Positions 52,369 to 61,172 are shown, numbered from the stretch's first letter. The stretch: DNA of 64,000 nt from Bacillus_AB infantis_C (GCF_050107595.1 NZ_JBNILH010000007.1:248001-312000), one strand, 5' to 3'. A program made the numbers and translations. The notes: generated from the sequence alone by a model not told the origin.

Positions 52369-52451
52369 GCGGTTGTGGCGGAATGGCAGACGCGCTAGAT
52401 TCAGGTTCTAGTGGGGGCAACCCCGTGGAGGTTCAAGTCCTCTCAGCCGCA
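52369..52451 (+). tRNA. tRNA-Leu (anticodon CAG)
   Basis: 83 bases. Acceptor GCGGTTG pairs with CAGCCGC with discriminator A; anticodon arm CTAGA-TTCAGGT-TCTAG gives CAG; a long variable arm (GGGGGCAACCCC) and T-arm GAGGTTCAAGTCCTC follow. The large variable arm is the class II feature expected for leucine. CCA is not encoded. It decodes CUG and has its own promoter and terminator. Confidence 0.97.
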
Positions 52452-52467
52452 TATAAGAAATATCAGG

Positions 52468-52499
52468 AAAAGCGATTTGCTCAAGCAAATCGCTTTTTT
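52468..52499 (+). terminator. Terminator after tRNA-Leu
   Basis: AAAAGCGATTTGC and GCAAATCGCTTTTTT form a nine-pair stem around TCAA with a T run. Confidence 0.92.
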
Positions 52500-52513
52500 C
52501 TATTCTTGCATGA

Positions 52514-52541
52514 TAAAAAAAGGCCAGCCCGGCTGGCTTTA
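52514..52541 (-). terminator. Terminator after the SGNH hydrolase gene
   Basis: Minus strand GCCAGCC/GGCTGGC stem followed by seven T; it abuts the stop codon of the hydrolase gene. Confidence 0.85.
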
Positions 52542-53282
52542 TTTTTCTGATACACAAGTTAAACGCATATTATCCATATTGCCGGACTGCATAAAGGTGG
52601 CGAGATGATTGTAAATCTCTGCCCCAAGGATTTTGTATCCCCACTCGGTCAGGTGGATACCATCAGCAGAAATTAAATCTGCCAGGTCCCCTGCCTGTTT
52701 TAACGCTGATCTTACATCTATTTTCAATACATTCAGTTCGTCGGCAATTTTATTGAGGCTTTGATTGTACTTCCCATGCCAGTGCTCTATCCCGCCGACT
52801 TTGCAGATCCAGCCGCTGATCTGTGAACTGAACTTATTTGAGATATTCTCATAATAGCGGACAGGATCAAGCGGGGGCAGGGTCAGTAGAATGGGAGTGA
52901 TCCCGCTGTCCCTTACTTTCTCTATCATACACCTGAGATTGTCTGCATACATGTCCAGCGGAACTGAAGCAATATGTTCGCTGCCCGGATTTTGCGCGAC
53001 CTCTTCCCATGAAAAATTACAGTCATTGCCACCGATGCTGATGATGGCAAAATCAGGTTTCTCATCAGTGACATCCCGTTTAAGCCTTGACAGCAGAAGA
53101 TTCGAATTATCATTAAAGACACCTTTGTTCAACACTTCAATATCCGGCCCCGCCTCATGTGCACCATTATTTTTGAATAGCTCCTGGAGGACAGCTGGAT
53201 AATTCTTTTTCAAGATTCTCAGCCGCCCTTTTAGGTACGACACGCCGCGGGTTAGACTATCCCCAAAGCAAACTATTTTCAT
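52539..53282 (-). CDS. SGNH/GDSL-family hydrolase
   Basis: 247 residues. The four SGNH blocks are visible: VCFGDSLTRGVSYL with nucleophile Ser near residue 9, a Gly after it, ISIGGNDCNF with the oxyanion Asn, and SADGIHLTEWGYKIL with the catalytic Asp and His. It is probably a cytoplasmic esterase or lysophospholipase-type enzyme since no signal peptide is seen. ATG at 53282 follows AAAGGGTG; the longer frame lacks a ribosome site. Monocistronic. Confidence 0.9.
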   Translation of the reverse strand: MKIVCFGDSLTRGVSYLKGRLRILKKNYPAVLQELFKNNGAHEAGPDIEVLNKGVFNDNSNLLLSRLKRDVTDEKPDFAIISIGGNDCNFSWEEVAQNPGSEHIASVPLDMYADNLRCMIEKVRDSGITPILLTLPPLDPVRYYENISNKFSSQISGWICKVGGIEHWHGKYNQSLNKIADELNVLKIDVRSALKQAGDLADLISADGIHLTEWGYKILGAEIYNHLATFMQSGNMDNMRLTCVSEK

Positions 53283-53366
53283 GATGGACACCCTTTGCAA
53301 TTCAAACTTTATTTTAGAATAGCATATTACCTCTTTAAAAACGAGTACAGTGGTCCTGCATTCCAA

Positions 53367-53397
53367 CAAAAAGGCTTCAGCCCGGGCTGAAGCCTTT
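53367..53397 (-). terminator. Terminator after the DUF2188 gene
   Basis: AAAGGCTTCAGCCCGGGCTG pairs with itself as a long palindrome (AAGGCTTCAGCC/GGCTGAAGCCTT) without much loop, ending in TTTTTGTT on the minus strand. Confidence 0.8.
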
Positions 53398-53402
53398 AAT
53401 CC

Positions 53403-53666
53403 TTATTGGCGGTAATTCTCCTGGTCCTCTATCCTTCCTTCATCATTATGGATAATGGCCATTGTACCTGCTTCCTTTGCCATTTCCTTAGCCTTGTCCA
53501 CAGCTTCGGACTTGGAGCCTGTTGTTAATTCCGGCTCATCTTCGCCTTCCTTTTTTACAGCCCAGCCCTCTTCATCATTTGGCACAACGTGGAAGTTTGC
53601 TTCGTCTGTCCCTGCGCGGTCCTGGAAATACTGGTTGCGGTCATCGTTATTTTTATTGTCTGCCAT
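53403..53666 (-). CDS. DUF2188-domain protein
   Basis: 87 residues. The C-terminal part has the DUF2188 pattern: HVVPNDEEGWAVKKEGEDEP, a helix SKSEAVDKAKEMAKEAG and MAIIHNDEGRIEDQENY. The N-terminal 25 residues are polar and probably disordered. It is highly charged and soluble. A sigma-B-type promoter lies 40 bases upstream, so a general-stress role is likely, but no biochemical function is established for the domain. Confidence 0.85.
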   Translation of the reverse strand: MADNKNNDDRNQYFQDRAGTDEANFHVVPNDEEGWAVKKEGEDEPELTTGSKSEAVDKAKEMAKEAGTMAIIHNDEGRIEDQENYRQ

Positions 53667-53706
53667 ATGATCAGCCTCTTTCTTTTAAATTTTTTATACT
53701 ACACTA

Positions 53707-53731
53707 TTACCCTTTCATTATTGAAAAAAAC
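53707..53731 (-). promoter_or_regulatory. Putative sigma-B promoter of the DUF2188 gene
   Basis: Minus strand GTTTTT (53731-53726), 13-base spacer, GGGTAA (53712-53707), compared with the sigma-B consensus GTTTAA-N12-14-GGGTAT. One mismatch in the -10 and two in the -35. Confidence 0.55.
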
Positions 53732-53754
53732 ACAGCTCACATCATTCCGCCAAA

Positions 53755-53783
53755 AGAAAAACAGCCAATCAACCGACTGGCTA
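53755..53783 (-). terminator. Terminator after the 102-residue gene
   Basis: Minus strand AGCCAGTC/GATTGGCT stem followed by GTTTTTCTTTT. It overlaps the end of the coding region. Confidence 0.75.
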
Positions 53784-54089
53784 TTTCTTTTCTACACGGA
53801 CCAATCCGTCCCTCATATTGTCTTTCTCAAAATAACAGACTACTATGTCCTCTTTTTTTATGATGATGTTCTGGTCCAGGTCATCCAGTGTAAAAGAAAT
53901 GCCCAGTCCATCAGCAGATTTCCCATAGTATGTCCCTTCTTCGACCTTTGTAATTCTATATTCAAAAGAAACATAGTCTTTTTTCTCTTCTACGTTGGCA
54001 TTTGTCTTTTTTGCATCGAAATCGAATGAGGAAATCAATACAAATAAAACAGCAGACAGCATTGATAAAAGAATTAATCTTTTAGCCAT
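53781..54089 (-). CDS. Small secreted or membrane-anchored protein, unknown function
   Basis: 102 residues. Lys-Arg followed by a hydrophobic stretch (LILLSMLSAVLFVLIS) forms an N-terminal anchor or signal peptide; the remaining 75 residues lie outside the membrane and look like a small beta-domain (YVSFEYRITKVEEGTYYG, GISFTLDDL, IVVCYFEKD, ending LVRVEKK). I do not recognise the family. ATG is preceded by GGGGGGATACAT. About 195 bases upstream contain nothing recognisable. Confidence 0.65.
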   Translation of the reverse strand: MAKRLILLSMLSAVLFVLISSFDFDAKKTNANVEEKKDYVSFEYRITKVEEGTYYGKSADGLGISFTLDDLDQNIIIKKEDIVVCYFEKDNMRDGLVRVEKK

Positions 54090-54264
54090 ATGTATCCCCC
54101 CATGGACATAAATTTCGCATCAGAAATTTTCAGATTGACGCATTATGCTTTTCTTTTCCCCAAATTCCTTCTGCCAAAACCATGAATAAGATTTTGAAGT
54201 TATTATCATACTGCCGTTACTGCCTGGAGCATAGCTTAAGACACGGTAATGCCTATTTATAGAG

Positions 54265-54305
54265 CAAAAAAAGCTGGTGCCTGCTATTGCAGCGCTCCAG
54301 CTTTT
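54265..54305 (-). terminator. Terminator overlapping the MFS stop codon
   Basis: Minus strand AAAGCTGG and CCAGCTTT form a stem with the gene's last codons and stop in the loop, followed by seven T. Confidence 0.8.
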
Positions 54306-55504
54306 ACGTTTTTCCCTTTATCCTCTTTTTTAAGAAAAATAAGATACATGATCATTGATATCAATACTGATACTGCAGCTGTTAAATAGATGCTGCTGTA
54401 GCCGAACCAGTGGCTGATCTGGCCGAATGCCATTGCCCCAATTCCTACGCCAAGATCAAAGAAAGAAAAGAATGTTGCGTTGGCCATTCCCCTTCTGTTC
54501 TTTGGTGCCTGTTCAATTGACCATGCCTGCAGGGCAGGCTGCACACTTCCAAATCCGAGCCCATAGAGCACAGCAGCGAGATATAAGATGCCGGTGCCCG
54601 GCAGCCATGAAAGCAGGACCATGGCGATTAATATGAGAAAGGCGCCTGGTACAAATATAGCTTTATGACCCTTTAAATCATACAGCTTCCCGGCAAAGGT
54701 CCTTGTCAGCATGATGGATAGAGCATAAATCAGAAAATACCACTGAATTCCGCCGATTCCCTTCTGAGCTGTATAGAGCGGGAGAAAGGAAGCAATCCCC
54801 CCAAATGTGACAGTGATAAAAAACAGCAGAACTGAGGGTTTCAGGGCGCTTTTCTCATAAAAATCCCACTTAACCGCAGCTGGAGCGGATGGGCTTTCTT
54901 CCACTTTTTTATAGCGGATGCGGGATGAAAGCAAAAGGGCGGCTCCGCCCAGTGCAGCGCATATTAAAAACAGCTGTTTGAATGTAAGTACCCCTGCGAG
55001 AGTCAGTCCCAGCGATGGGCCGAGAGCAAGGGCGATATTGCCAGAAAGGCCATAATAGCCCATCCCTTCTCCCCTTCTTTTAGGCGGTATCAGGTCGCTT
55101 GCAATGGTTCCGGAAGCAGTGGTGGAAAACCCCCAGCCCACTCCCTGTATAATCCTTAATAAAAATAAAAATATGATTCCCGGTACAAATCCGAATGCAC
55201 CAACTGCAAGCATAAAAATAAAGAGGCCAAGCAGGTACACCCAGCGCCTGCCCTTTGTTTCAAGAGCATGTCCGGCATACGGCCTTAGGAGCAGGGCAGA
55301 AAACGTGAATATGCCGACCACAAATCCAATCAGCTGATCGTTGCCCCCAAGCTCTTCTACAAATAGGGGAATTGTTGGCAATGTCATCTGAAAGCCTAAA
55401 AACACAAAAAAATTCGCGATGCATATTAAGACAAAATCCCTCGTCCAAATTTTGTCCTTACCTATATCCTGCTGGAGACCCATTTTACTGCGATCTTCAT
55501 CCAT
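54284..55504 (-). CDS. MFS transporter
   Basis: 406 residues, twelve predicted helices. Motif-A-like GHALETKGRRWVYLLG lies between helices 2 and 3, and MGYYGLSGNIALALGPSLG in helix 5 fits efflux-type carriers. ATG at 55504 follows GGAAGGAGAACC. It belongs to the same broad group as B. subtilis YfkF-like permeases; substrate unknown. Monocistronic, divergent from rsbY. Confidence 0.85.
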   Translation of the reverse strand: MDEDRSKMGLQQDIGKDKIWTRDFVLICIANFFVFLGFQMTLPTIPLFVEELGGNDQLIGFVVGIFTFSALLLRPYAGHALETKGRRWVYLLGLFIFMLAVGAFGFVPGIIFLFLLRIIQGVGWGFSTTASGTIASDLIPPKRRGEGMGYYGLSGNIALALGPSLGLTLAGVLTFKQLFLICAALGGAALLLSSRIRYKKVEESPSAPAAVKWDFYEKSALKPSVLLFFITVTFGGIASFLPLYTAQKGIGGIQWYFLIYALSIMLTRTFAGKLYDLKGHKAIFVPGAFLILIAMVLLSWLPGTGILYLAAVLYGLGFGSVQPALQAWSIEQAPKNRRGMANATFFSFFDLGVGIGAMAFGQISHWFGYSSIYLTAAVSVLISMIMYLIFLKKEDKGKNVKAGALQ

Positions 55505-55639
55505 ATAATTGGTTCTCCTTCCTGTGTAAAAATCACCCTTTATTTTACAGCAATGTCAAATAACTATCTAATAAACGGCTTCTCATTACTTATGCTTTGT
55601 ACAGCAGCAGGAAAGTATAACAAAAATGCCGAAAATTAT

Positions 55640-55665
55640 GTTTGCCGGCTATAAGAAAGGGGTAT
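55640..55665 (+). promoter_or_regulatory. Sigma-B promoter upstream of rsbY
   Basis: GTTTGC (55640-55645), 14-base spacer, perfect GGGTAT (55660-55665). It matches the sigma-B consensus and lies about 130 bases before the rsbY start. In B. cereus rsbY is itself sigma-B dependent, so the site fits the known feedback loop. Confidence 0.72.
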
Positions 55666-55797
55666 ATAAAGCGGAACGGTTTTTCTGAACCGCCACCGTA
55701 CATAATTTTATTCAGTTAGGTTATTTCCCCTGCCTGTCAGAATTAAAACTGTTTTTATGAGGAGCTGCCAGGCTCCTTTCCAAAGGAGATAGTGAGA

Positions 55798-57012
55798 ATG
55801 TCGATTTTAATAGTTGATGACAACCAGGTAAATTTGTTTGTCGTTGAAAAGATCCTAAGAAATTCGGGATATGAGGATTACCGGTCCTTCACGTCAGCTA
55901 AAGACCTGTTCAAGTACCTGGATTCTGCTGAATCTGCTTTTCCTCAAAGCAAGGCGGATGTTATTCTTATGGATATTATGATGCCCGAAATGGACGGGTT
56001 AGAAGCTTGCAGGCGCCTCCAGGAAAATCCCTTGTACCGGGATATTCCAGTCATATTTGTCACTGCTTTAGAAGATTCCCAAAAGGTCGCAGAAGCGCTG
56101 GATGTGGGCGGCATTGACTACATAACAAAGCCTATCAACAAAGTGGAGCTTACAGCCAGATTAAGGGTTGCCTTAAGGCTCAAGGAAGAAAAAGACTGGC
56201 ATAAAGAGCACGAAAAGAAGATAAAGGATGAATTGGACCTTGCCCAGCAGGTCCAGCATAATCTTTTAAGCGAAATGGTCCAGGAGGATCACATACATAT
56301 TAACGCTTCCTATATTCCGGCTTTTAAATTGGCTGGAGACATGTATTACTGGCATAAAATCGACGAGAACAGATATGCAGCCATCGTTCTGGATATGATG
56401 GGGCATGGGATTTCAGCCTCCCTGGTCTGCATGTTCATTTCTTCTGTCCTGAGGGACGTCATCAGGAATTTCAGTGATCCTGAAAGAGTCATCAAGGAGC
56501 TGAATAAATGGATGGTCATGCTTGAGAAAAAGAAGAGCGGCCTCCATTACTATTTTACAGCTGTATATCTGGTGATTGATACGAAGAAGAAAACAGTGGA
56601 ATTTGTTAACGCCGGGCATCCGCCATGCTTTGCCCTTGTGGATGGGCGTGAGACGGTCCCCATGAAAAAAGGCAGCTGCGCCATCGGCTTCTGGGATAAC
56701 ATAAAAGTCGAAAAATCTGTTATTGAATACGAAAAGAGCATTCAAATCCTGTTATACACGGACGGGGTCATGGAAGCCATTGAACGGAAGTTTGAGGATG
56801 GCATTCCCCTGCTTGCAGAGGCTGCCGGCAAGAAATGGGACAAAGAAACAGTTGATGCTCCCATCAACCTGGTCATTCCCAAAGAGCTCCAAGCGTGCCA
56901 GCCGGATGATATGTGTGTCGTCATGATCAAAGCCAAGGCAGAAAGCGAGCAGGTGCTGAAGTATCCGGCTGTTGAAGCCGCAGAGAAGTATTCTGCTGCA
57001 GGACTAGCTTAG
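55798..57012 (+). CDS. rsbY: Response regulator with PP2C phosphatase domain, RsbY-like
   Basis: 404 residues. The receiver domain (about 1-125) has LIVDDNQVNLFVVEKIL, phospho-Asp in VILMDIMMPEMDG and Lys in YITKPINKVEL. A short coiled linker follows, then a PP2C (SpoIIE/RsbU-type) domain with FKLAGDMYYW, AAIVLDMMGHGISASL, VNAGHPPCF, LLYTDGVMEA and DDMCVVMI. In B. cereus RsbY phosphorylated by RsbK dephosphorylates RsbV, freeing sigma-B. ATG at 55798 is nine bases after AAGGAG. It faces rsbM and rsbK across a terminator. Confidence 0.87.
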   Translation: MSILIVDDNQVNLFVVEKILRNSGYEDYRSFTSAKDLFKYLDSAESAFPQSKADVILMDIMMPEMDGLEACRRLQENPLYRDIPVIFVTALEDSQKVAEALDVGGIDYITKPINKVELTARLRVALRLKEEKDWHKEHEKKIKDELDLAQQVQHNLLSEMVQEDHIHINASYIPAFKLAGDMYYWHKIDENRYAAIVLDMMGHGISASLVCMFISSVLRDVIRNFSDPERVIKELNKWMVMLEKKKSGLHYYFTAVYLVIDTKKKTVEFVNAGHPPCFALVDGRETVPMKKGSCAIGFWDNIKVEKSVIEYEKSIQILLYTDGVMEAIERKFEDGIPLLAEAAGKKWDKETVDAPINLVIPKELQACQPDDMCVVMIKAKAESEQVLKYPAVEAAEKYSAAGLA

Positions 57013-57107
57013 AGAGGCAGCTGTCAACAAAACCTCATTCAACAAATTCTCTCTCTATGCGGCCAAATTCCCTGGCCTGCTAAAAGCTACGGATAAATTC
57101 AAATAGG

Positions 57108-57140
57108 AAGGGCGGAACCAGCATCGGTTCCGCCCTCCTT
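57108..57140. terminator. Terminator between rsbY and rsbM
   Basis: GGGCGGAACC and GGTTCCGCCC form a ten-pair stem around AGCATC, followed by TCCTTATT; convergent genes share it. Confidence 0.85.
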
Positions 57141-57179
57141 ATTATGACTTTCAGGCCCTGCTGATCAGGGCAATAATCC

Positions 57180-58016
57180 TTACTTTTTCGTATATAATCT
57201 CTCTTTGCCATCAAACTCCTCATAATTCTCCTTTGAACGTCCGATTCTCAGGGTTTCTTTATTCCCAAGCCCCAGGAACCCGCCATCAGAAAGGCTCTCA
57301 TGGAACAGGTCAAGTACATCCTGCTGAAGATGAGGCGTAAAATAAATCATTACGTTTCTGCAGATGATAACATGGAACTCGTTGAAGGAGCCGTCAGTCA
57401 CGAGATTATGCTGGGCAAAGATTACATTTTTCACCAGATCACGATGAAAATAGGCATTGAATTCGTCAGTTGAATAATATTCTGAGAAAGCTCTTTTTCC
57501 TCCCGCCTGGATGTAATTCCTGGTGTAAGTCTGCATCCTTGCAAGGGAAAATGTCCCGCTCTCTGCCCTTTTCAAAACATTTTCATTTATATCGGTTGCA
57601 TAAATCCTGGTTTTATTGCCGAGTCCCTCTTCTTCCATCAAAATCGCCATCGAATATGCTTCTTCCCCTGTAGCACAGCCTGCATGCCATATCCGGATTT
57701 CCGGGAGTCTCCTGAGATGGGGTACAACCTTCTCACGAAATGCTTTAAAAAAAGAGGGATCCCGGAACATTTCTGTCACACTGATCGATAAGTCGTCCAA
57801 TATCTTATTAATGAAACCTGGATAGTGCAGGATTTTCTCTGTAAGCCTGCTGATTGTCGGAATCTGCTCCAGTCTCATCCTGTGCTGTATCCTTCTTTCC
57901 ACAGAGGAGCGCATATATTGGCGGTAATCATACCCGGAAATCAGATAGACGGCCTCAAGAAGCAGATCCATCTCAATTTTTTCCCGTTCATCCGCCTTAA
58001 GCACATCCTTTTTCAC
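57180..58016 (-). CDS. rsbM: CheR-type methyltransferase, RsbM-like
   Basis: 278 residues from a GTG start. The N-terminal CheR helical domain includes SGYDYRQYMRSSVERRIQHR; the SAM-binding domain has IWHAGCATGEEAYSMAIL, YATDINENVLKRA, and the IICRNVMIYFTPHLQQDVL motif. There are no chemoreceptors here; the gene lies 19 bases after rsbK on the same strand. In B. cereus RsbM methylates the linker of RsbK and thereby restrains sigma-B. The heptad-rich linker of the neighbouring kinase is the obvious substrate. Confidence 0.87.
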   Translation of the reverse strand: MKKDVLKADEREKIEMDLLLEAVYLISGYDYRQYMRSSVERRIQHRMRLEQIPTISRLTEKILHYPGFINKILDDLSISVTEMFRDPSFFKAFREKVVPHLRRLPEIRIWHAGCATGEEAYSMAILMEEEGLGNKTRIYATDINENVLKRAESGTFSLARMQTYTRNYIQAGGKRAFSEYYSTDEFNAYFHRDLVKNVIFAQHNLVTDGSFNEFHVIICRNVMIYFTPHLQQDVLDLFHESLSDGGFLGLGNKETLRIGRSKENYEEFDGKERLYTKK

Positions 58017-58035
58017 ACATATGCCCCTTTCCCAT

Positions 58036-60837
58036 TTACTTTGAAGCCTTTGTCAGCCATACCCGCATAACGGACAGAAGCTGATCAAGCTTCAGGGGCT
58101 TGCTGATATAATCGGATGCACCTGCATCCAGACATTTCTGCTTGTCCCCTTTCATCGCTTTCGCTGTCAATGCAATGATCGGCATTTGTTCAAGTCCATC
58201 CATGGACCTCAGCCGATGCATTGTTTCATAGCCATCCATTACAGGCATCATGATGTCCATCAGAATAATGTCAAAATCCCTTTTCTGCTGGACCATTTCC
58301 AGGCATTCCTGCCCGTTCTGCACCGTGGTAACTTCCATCGCCTCAGCTTTAAGCGCCTTTTCAAGCGCATAGATATTACGGTTGTCGTCATCACATATTA
58401 GCACAGATTTATTCTTAAAGATATGACGGATTTCCTTTGAAACTCCTGCAGGGGCTTCTGGTTCCTCTGCATCGGTTTCCGGAATTGTTTCTTCTGGTGC
58501 AGCCGCAGCGGCTATTTCAAGCTGTACTGCTGGGGTATGCTGTTCTTCCTCGAGACCATCAGGAAGGCTTGGTATAAACAGGGTAAAAGTACTTCCCTTC
58601 CCTTCCTCGCTATCCACAAAGATCCAGCCTCCCAAAAGCTTTGCAAACTCCCGGCATATGGAAAGGCCAAGCCCCGTTCCTCCGTATTTCCTGACAGATG
58701 CACCATCTCCTTGCTGGAATGCTTCAAAGATGATGGATTGCTTGCTTTCAGGTATGCCTATTCCTGTATCGGCTACTTTTATCTCTGTCCAAAAATCTGC
58801 TTTTGCTTTTAATGGCAGATTTTTCGTCTTTTCCGGATCAGCAAGATTTACCTCGATTGAAACAGAGCCCTTCTCTGTGAATTTAAAGCTGTTTGAAAGA
58901 AGGTTCTTGATGATCTGCTGGAATCTTTGCTGATCTGTATACATGATTCCAGGGAGGTCTTCAGCAATCGAAATATTAAAGTCCAGGTTCTTCTTTTGTG
59001 CAAGATGGCTGAAATTATATTCCAGATATGAAGGCAATTCACTCAGATTCATCTCTTCAAAAAGCATATCCAGCTTTCCTGCCTCAATTTTAGACAAGTC
59101 AAGGATATCATTGATGAGGGAAAGCAAATCTTTTCCTGAGGAATGGATTACTTTGGCTACTTCCTTCTGTTCCTCCGGTATTTCTTCACCCTGCCCCTCT
59201 GACAGCATTTCTGACAATAGCAGGATGCTGTTCAGCGGGGTCCTTAGCTCGTGTGACATATTCGCCAGGAATTCAGATTTATATTTTGAACTTAACAAGA
59301 GCTGTTCTGCTTTTTCTTCAATGTCCTTATTCGCCTGCTGAAGATCACGGGATTTCTGTTCTGCATCCCTAGTTCTTTCTTCGAGCTGTTCATTGATCAT
59401 CCTAAGCTCTTCCGATTGCGACTGAAGCTCTTCTGACTGGACCTGAAGCTCCTCAGATTGGGTTTGAAGCTCTTCTGACTGTACTTGAAGCTCTTCTGTC
59501 ATCATCTGGGATTCTTTTAGCAGCCGCTCGATTTCCATTCTTCCAAGAACACTGTTGACTGTAATACCGAGCGTATCCAGCAGCTGTGTCAGAAGCTTTT
59601 CTTCAAGAGCTGTGAATTCCCTGATGGAAGCAAACTCTACCACTGCAGTAACATTCCCTTCAAACAGAACCGGAGCAATCAGTATGCTCTTAGGCTTCAC
59701 TTGCCCCAGTCCGGAACTGACAAGAGAGTAGTCGTCAGGAATCTCCTTCAGCACCCTGGTCCGCTTATCCAGGGCTGCCTGGCCGATAAGGCCTTCGCCA
59801 AGGTAGAACTCTTCCCTGCCAGCTTCTTTTCCATCTCCAGCATAGCTTGCCTGCTTAAGAAACCTCATGTCTCTGCCTTCGCCAGTGCGCAAATAAAATG
59901 CGCCGGCAGAAGCATCCAGAATAATAGCAGCTTCTGCAATAAATTTTTCGCCCAGCGTCTTGATATCCGTTATATCCTGGTACATCGTAGCGATTTCAGC
60001 TATATTTGTCTGCAGCCAGTTTTGTTCAGAAATATGCTTTGTATAGTCTTTTTCTTTTAAACTGTAATCTTCCAGCGAAGCAGCCATACCGTTGAAAGCA
60101 AGGCCGATTTCGCCTATTTCATCTTTTGTATCAATTTCTACCCTCGGAAGGGAGGACAGATCGGCATAATTTACCTTGGATATGACACCTATAATCTTTT
60201 TCAGGCTCAGAGAAGTGCTTCTAATCACCCAGAAAGCCGCTGCCACGACAGCTGCCAGACAAAGGATTGATCCTGCGATAATGCTGATAATCATTTGATC
60301 ATATGTATCACGGGACTGCTCTACGGCAGCACCCATCAGGCTTTCCTGAAAAGCACTGAAATCAGACAAGTGTTTAATCAGGCTGTCCCTCTGCTCCTGC
60401 CGGCTATCCAGAAGCCTCTGCACTTCTGCTGCAGGGACATCACCCTCCTGCGCCCTTAACAGATCATCCTCTGTGTTGATCAAAGAGGAGTATTCAATCT
60501 GTATCTGCATAAGGAGATCCCGAGCCTCTTCACGGTTGAGGCGGTCCTCCAGATAGGAGATTCCCTGCAGAATCATGTTTCTGTTTTGCTCAATTTTTTC
60601 TTTGCTTTCTGCATCTGCGTCAGTTTCACTGTTAATCAGCTGCAGGACCACCTGGTCAGCCTGGGTGAATCCCTGCCTGACTTCTGCTGCGGTTTTGACT
60701 TTTTCATATCTGTCTTCAGTGATTTCTCTAAGATTGCTTCTCATCCCATTCATAAAGAAGACCGTTAAGAATAGGATCGCTGCCACAAACAGCATAATGA
60801 TTCCGAAACCCAGGAACTGTTTCTTTCTAAAACTCAT
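58036..60837 (-). CDS. rsbK: Hybrid sensor histidine kinase, RsbK-like
   Basis: 933 residues. Order: transmembrane helix (about 8-28), extracellular CHASE3-like helices, second helix (about 185-205), HAMP (about 207-260), GAF domain (about 295-440), a coiled coil with repeated heptads (about 445-525), phospho-His in FLANMSHELRTPLNS, ATPase domain with NLLSNSFKFTEKG and GTGLGLSICREFAKLLGG, an Ala/Glu/Pro-rich linker and a C-terminal receiver with phospho-Asp in IILMDIMMPVMDGYE. The set matches B. cereus RsbK, which phosphorylates RsbY. The heptads are Glu/Gln rich, as expected of methylation sites. Followed by rsbM. Confidence 0.87.
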   Translation of the reverse strand: MSFRKKQFLGFGIIMLFVAAILFLTVFFMNGMRSNLREITEDRYEKVKTAAEVRQGFTQADQVVLQLINSETDADAESKEKIEQNRNMILQGISYLEDRLNREEARDLLMQIQIEYSSLINTEDDLLRAQEGDVPAAEVQRLLDSRQEQRDSLIKHLSDFSAFQESLMGAAVEQSRDTYDQMIISIIAGSILCLAAVVAAAFWVIRSTSLSLKKIIGVISKVNYADLSSLPRVEIDTKDEIGEIGLAFNGMAASLEDYSLKEKDYTKHISEQNWLQTNIAEIATMYQDITDIKTLGEKFIAEAAIILDASAGAFYLRTGEGRDMRFLKQASYAGDGKEAGREEFYLGEGLIGQAALDKRTRVLKEIPDDYSLVSSGLGQVKPKSILIAPVLFEGNVTAVVEFASIREFTALEEKLLTQLLDTLGITVNSVLGRMEIERLLKESQMMTEELQVQSEELQTQSEELQVQSEELQSQSEELRMINEQLEERTRDAEQKSRDLQQANKDIEEKAEQLLLSSKYKSEFLANMSHELRTPLNSILLLSEMLSEGQGEEIPEEQKEVAKVIHSSGKDLLSLINDILDLSKIEAGKLDMLFEEMNLSELPSYLEYNFSHLAQKKNLDFNISIAEDLPGIMYTDQQRFQQIIKNLLSNSFKFTEKGSVSIEVNLADPEKTKNLPLKAKADFWTEIKVADTGIGIPESKQSIIFEAFQQGDGASVRKYGGTGLGLSICREFAKLLGGWIFVDSEEGKGSTFTLFIPSLPDGLEEEQHTPAVQLEIAAAAAPEETIPETDAEEPEAPAGVSKEIRHIFKNKSVLICDDDNRNIYALEKALKAEAMEVTTVQNGQECLEMVQQKRDFDIILMDIMMPVMDGYETMHRLRSMDGLEQMPIIALTAKAMKGDKQKCLDAGASDYISKPLKLDQLLSVMRVWLTKASK

Positions 60838-60957
60838 GATTTCCCCCCCACATCAGCACTGGCTGCCTAATATTAGAAAAGCGGACAGAATCCGACCTAT
60901 TTTTATACCCTTTCTTTTATGTTCTAAACATCTTTTTTAAAAATATATAAAAAAATA

Positions 60958-60987
60958 TAAAAAACACCGCTCACTTCTGAGCGGCGT
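60958..60987 (-). terminator. Terminator after sspH
   Basis: Minus strand GCCGCTCA/TGAGCGGT stem around GAAG and then six T. Confidence 0.88.
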
Positions 60988-60992
60988 CCATC

Positions 60993-61172
60993 TTATTTTT
61001 CCATCAATTCTCCAATTTCTACAGTCGACCTTTCTTCTAGCGGACCTCTCAAATGGACTGTTGCTGTCCGGCCATCTTCATTGAGGCTATCGATCCATAC
61101 TGACGCACCATTATAAGTAACCTCTATGTCCGCAGATGAAGAAAGGATCTGTTTAACCCGGTTTGCGTTCAA
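60993..61172 (-). CDS. sspH: Small acid-soluble spore protein, H type
   Basis: 59 residues, exactly the usual size of SspH. The pattern NANRVKQILSSSADIEVTYNG, VWIDSLNEDGRTATVHL and STVEIGELMEK follows known SspH proteins, which are minor spore-core components. The TTG at 61172 lies seven bases after GGAGGG; the longer frame starts inside that ribosome site. A sigma-G-type promoter lies about 35 bases upstream. Confidence 0.85.
   Translation of the reverse strand: MNANRVKQILSSSADIEVTYNGASVWIDSLNEDGRTATVHLRGPLEERSTVEIGELMEK

Noticed and set aside
59400..59510. 21-bp tandem repeat as a separate DNA element
   Set aside because: It encodes the heptad coiled coil of RsbK in frame, so it is treated as protein repeat, not as an intergenic element.
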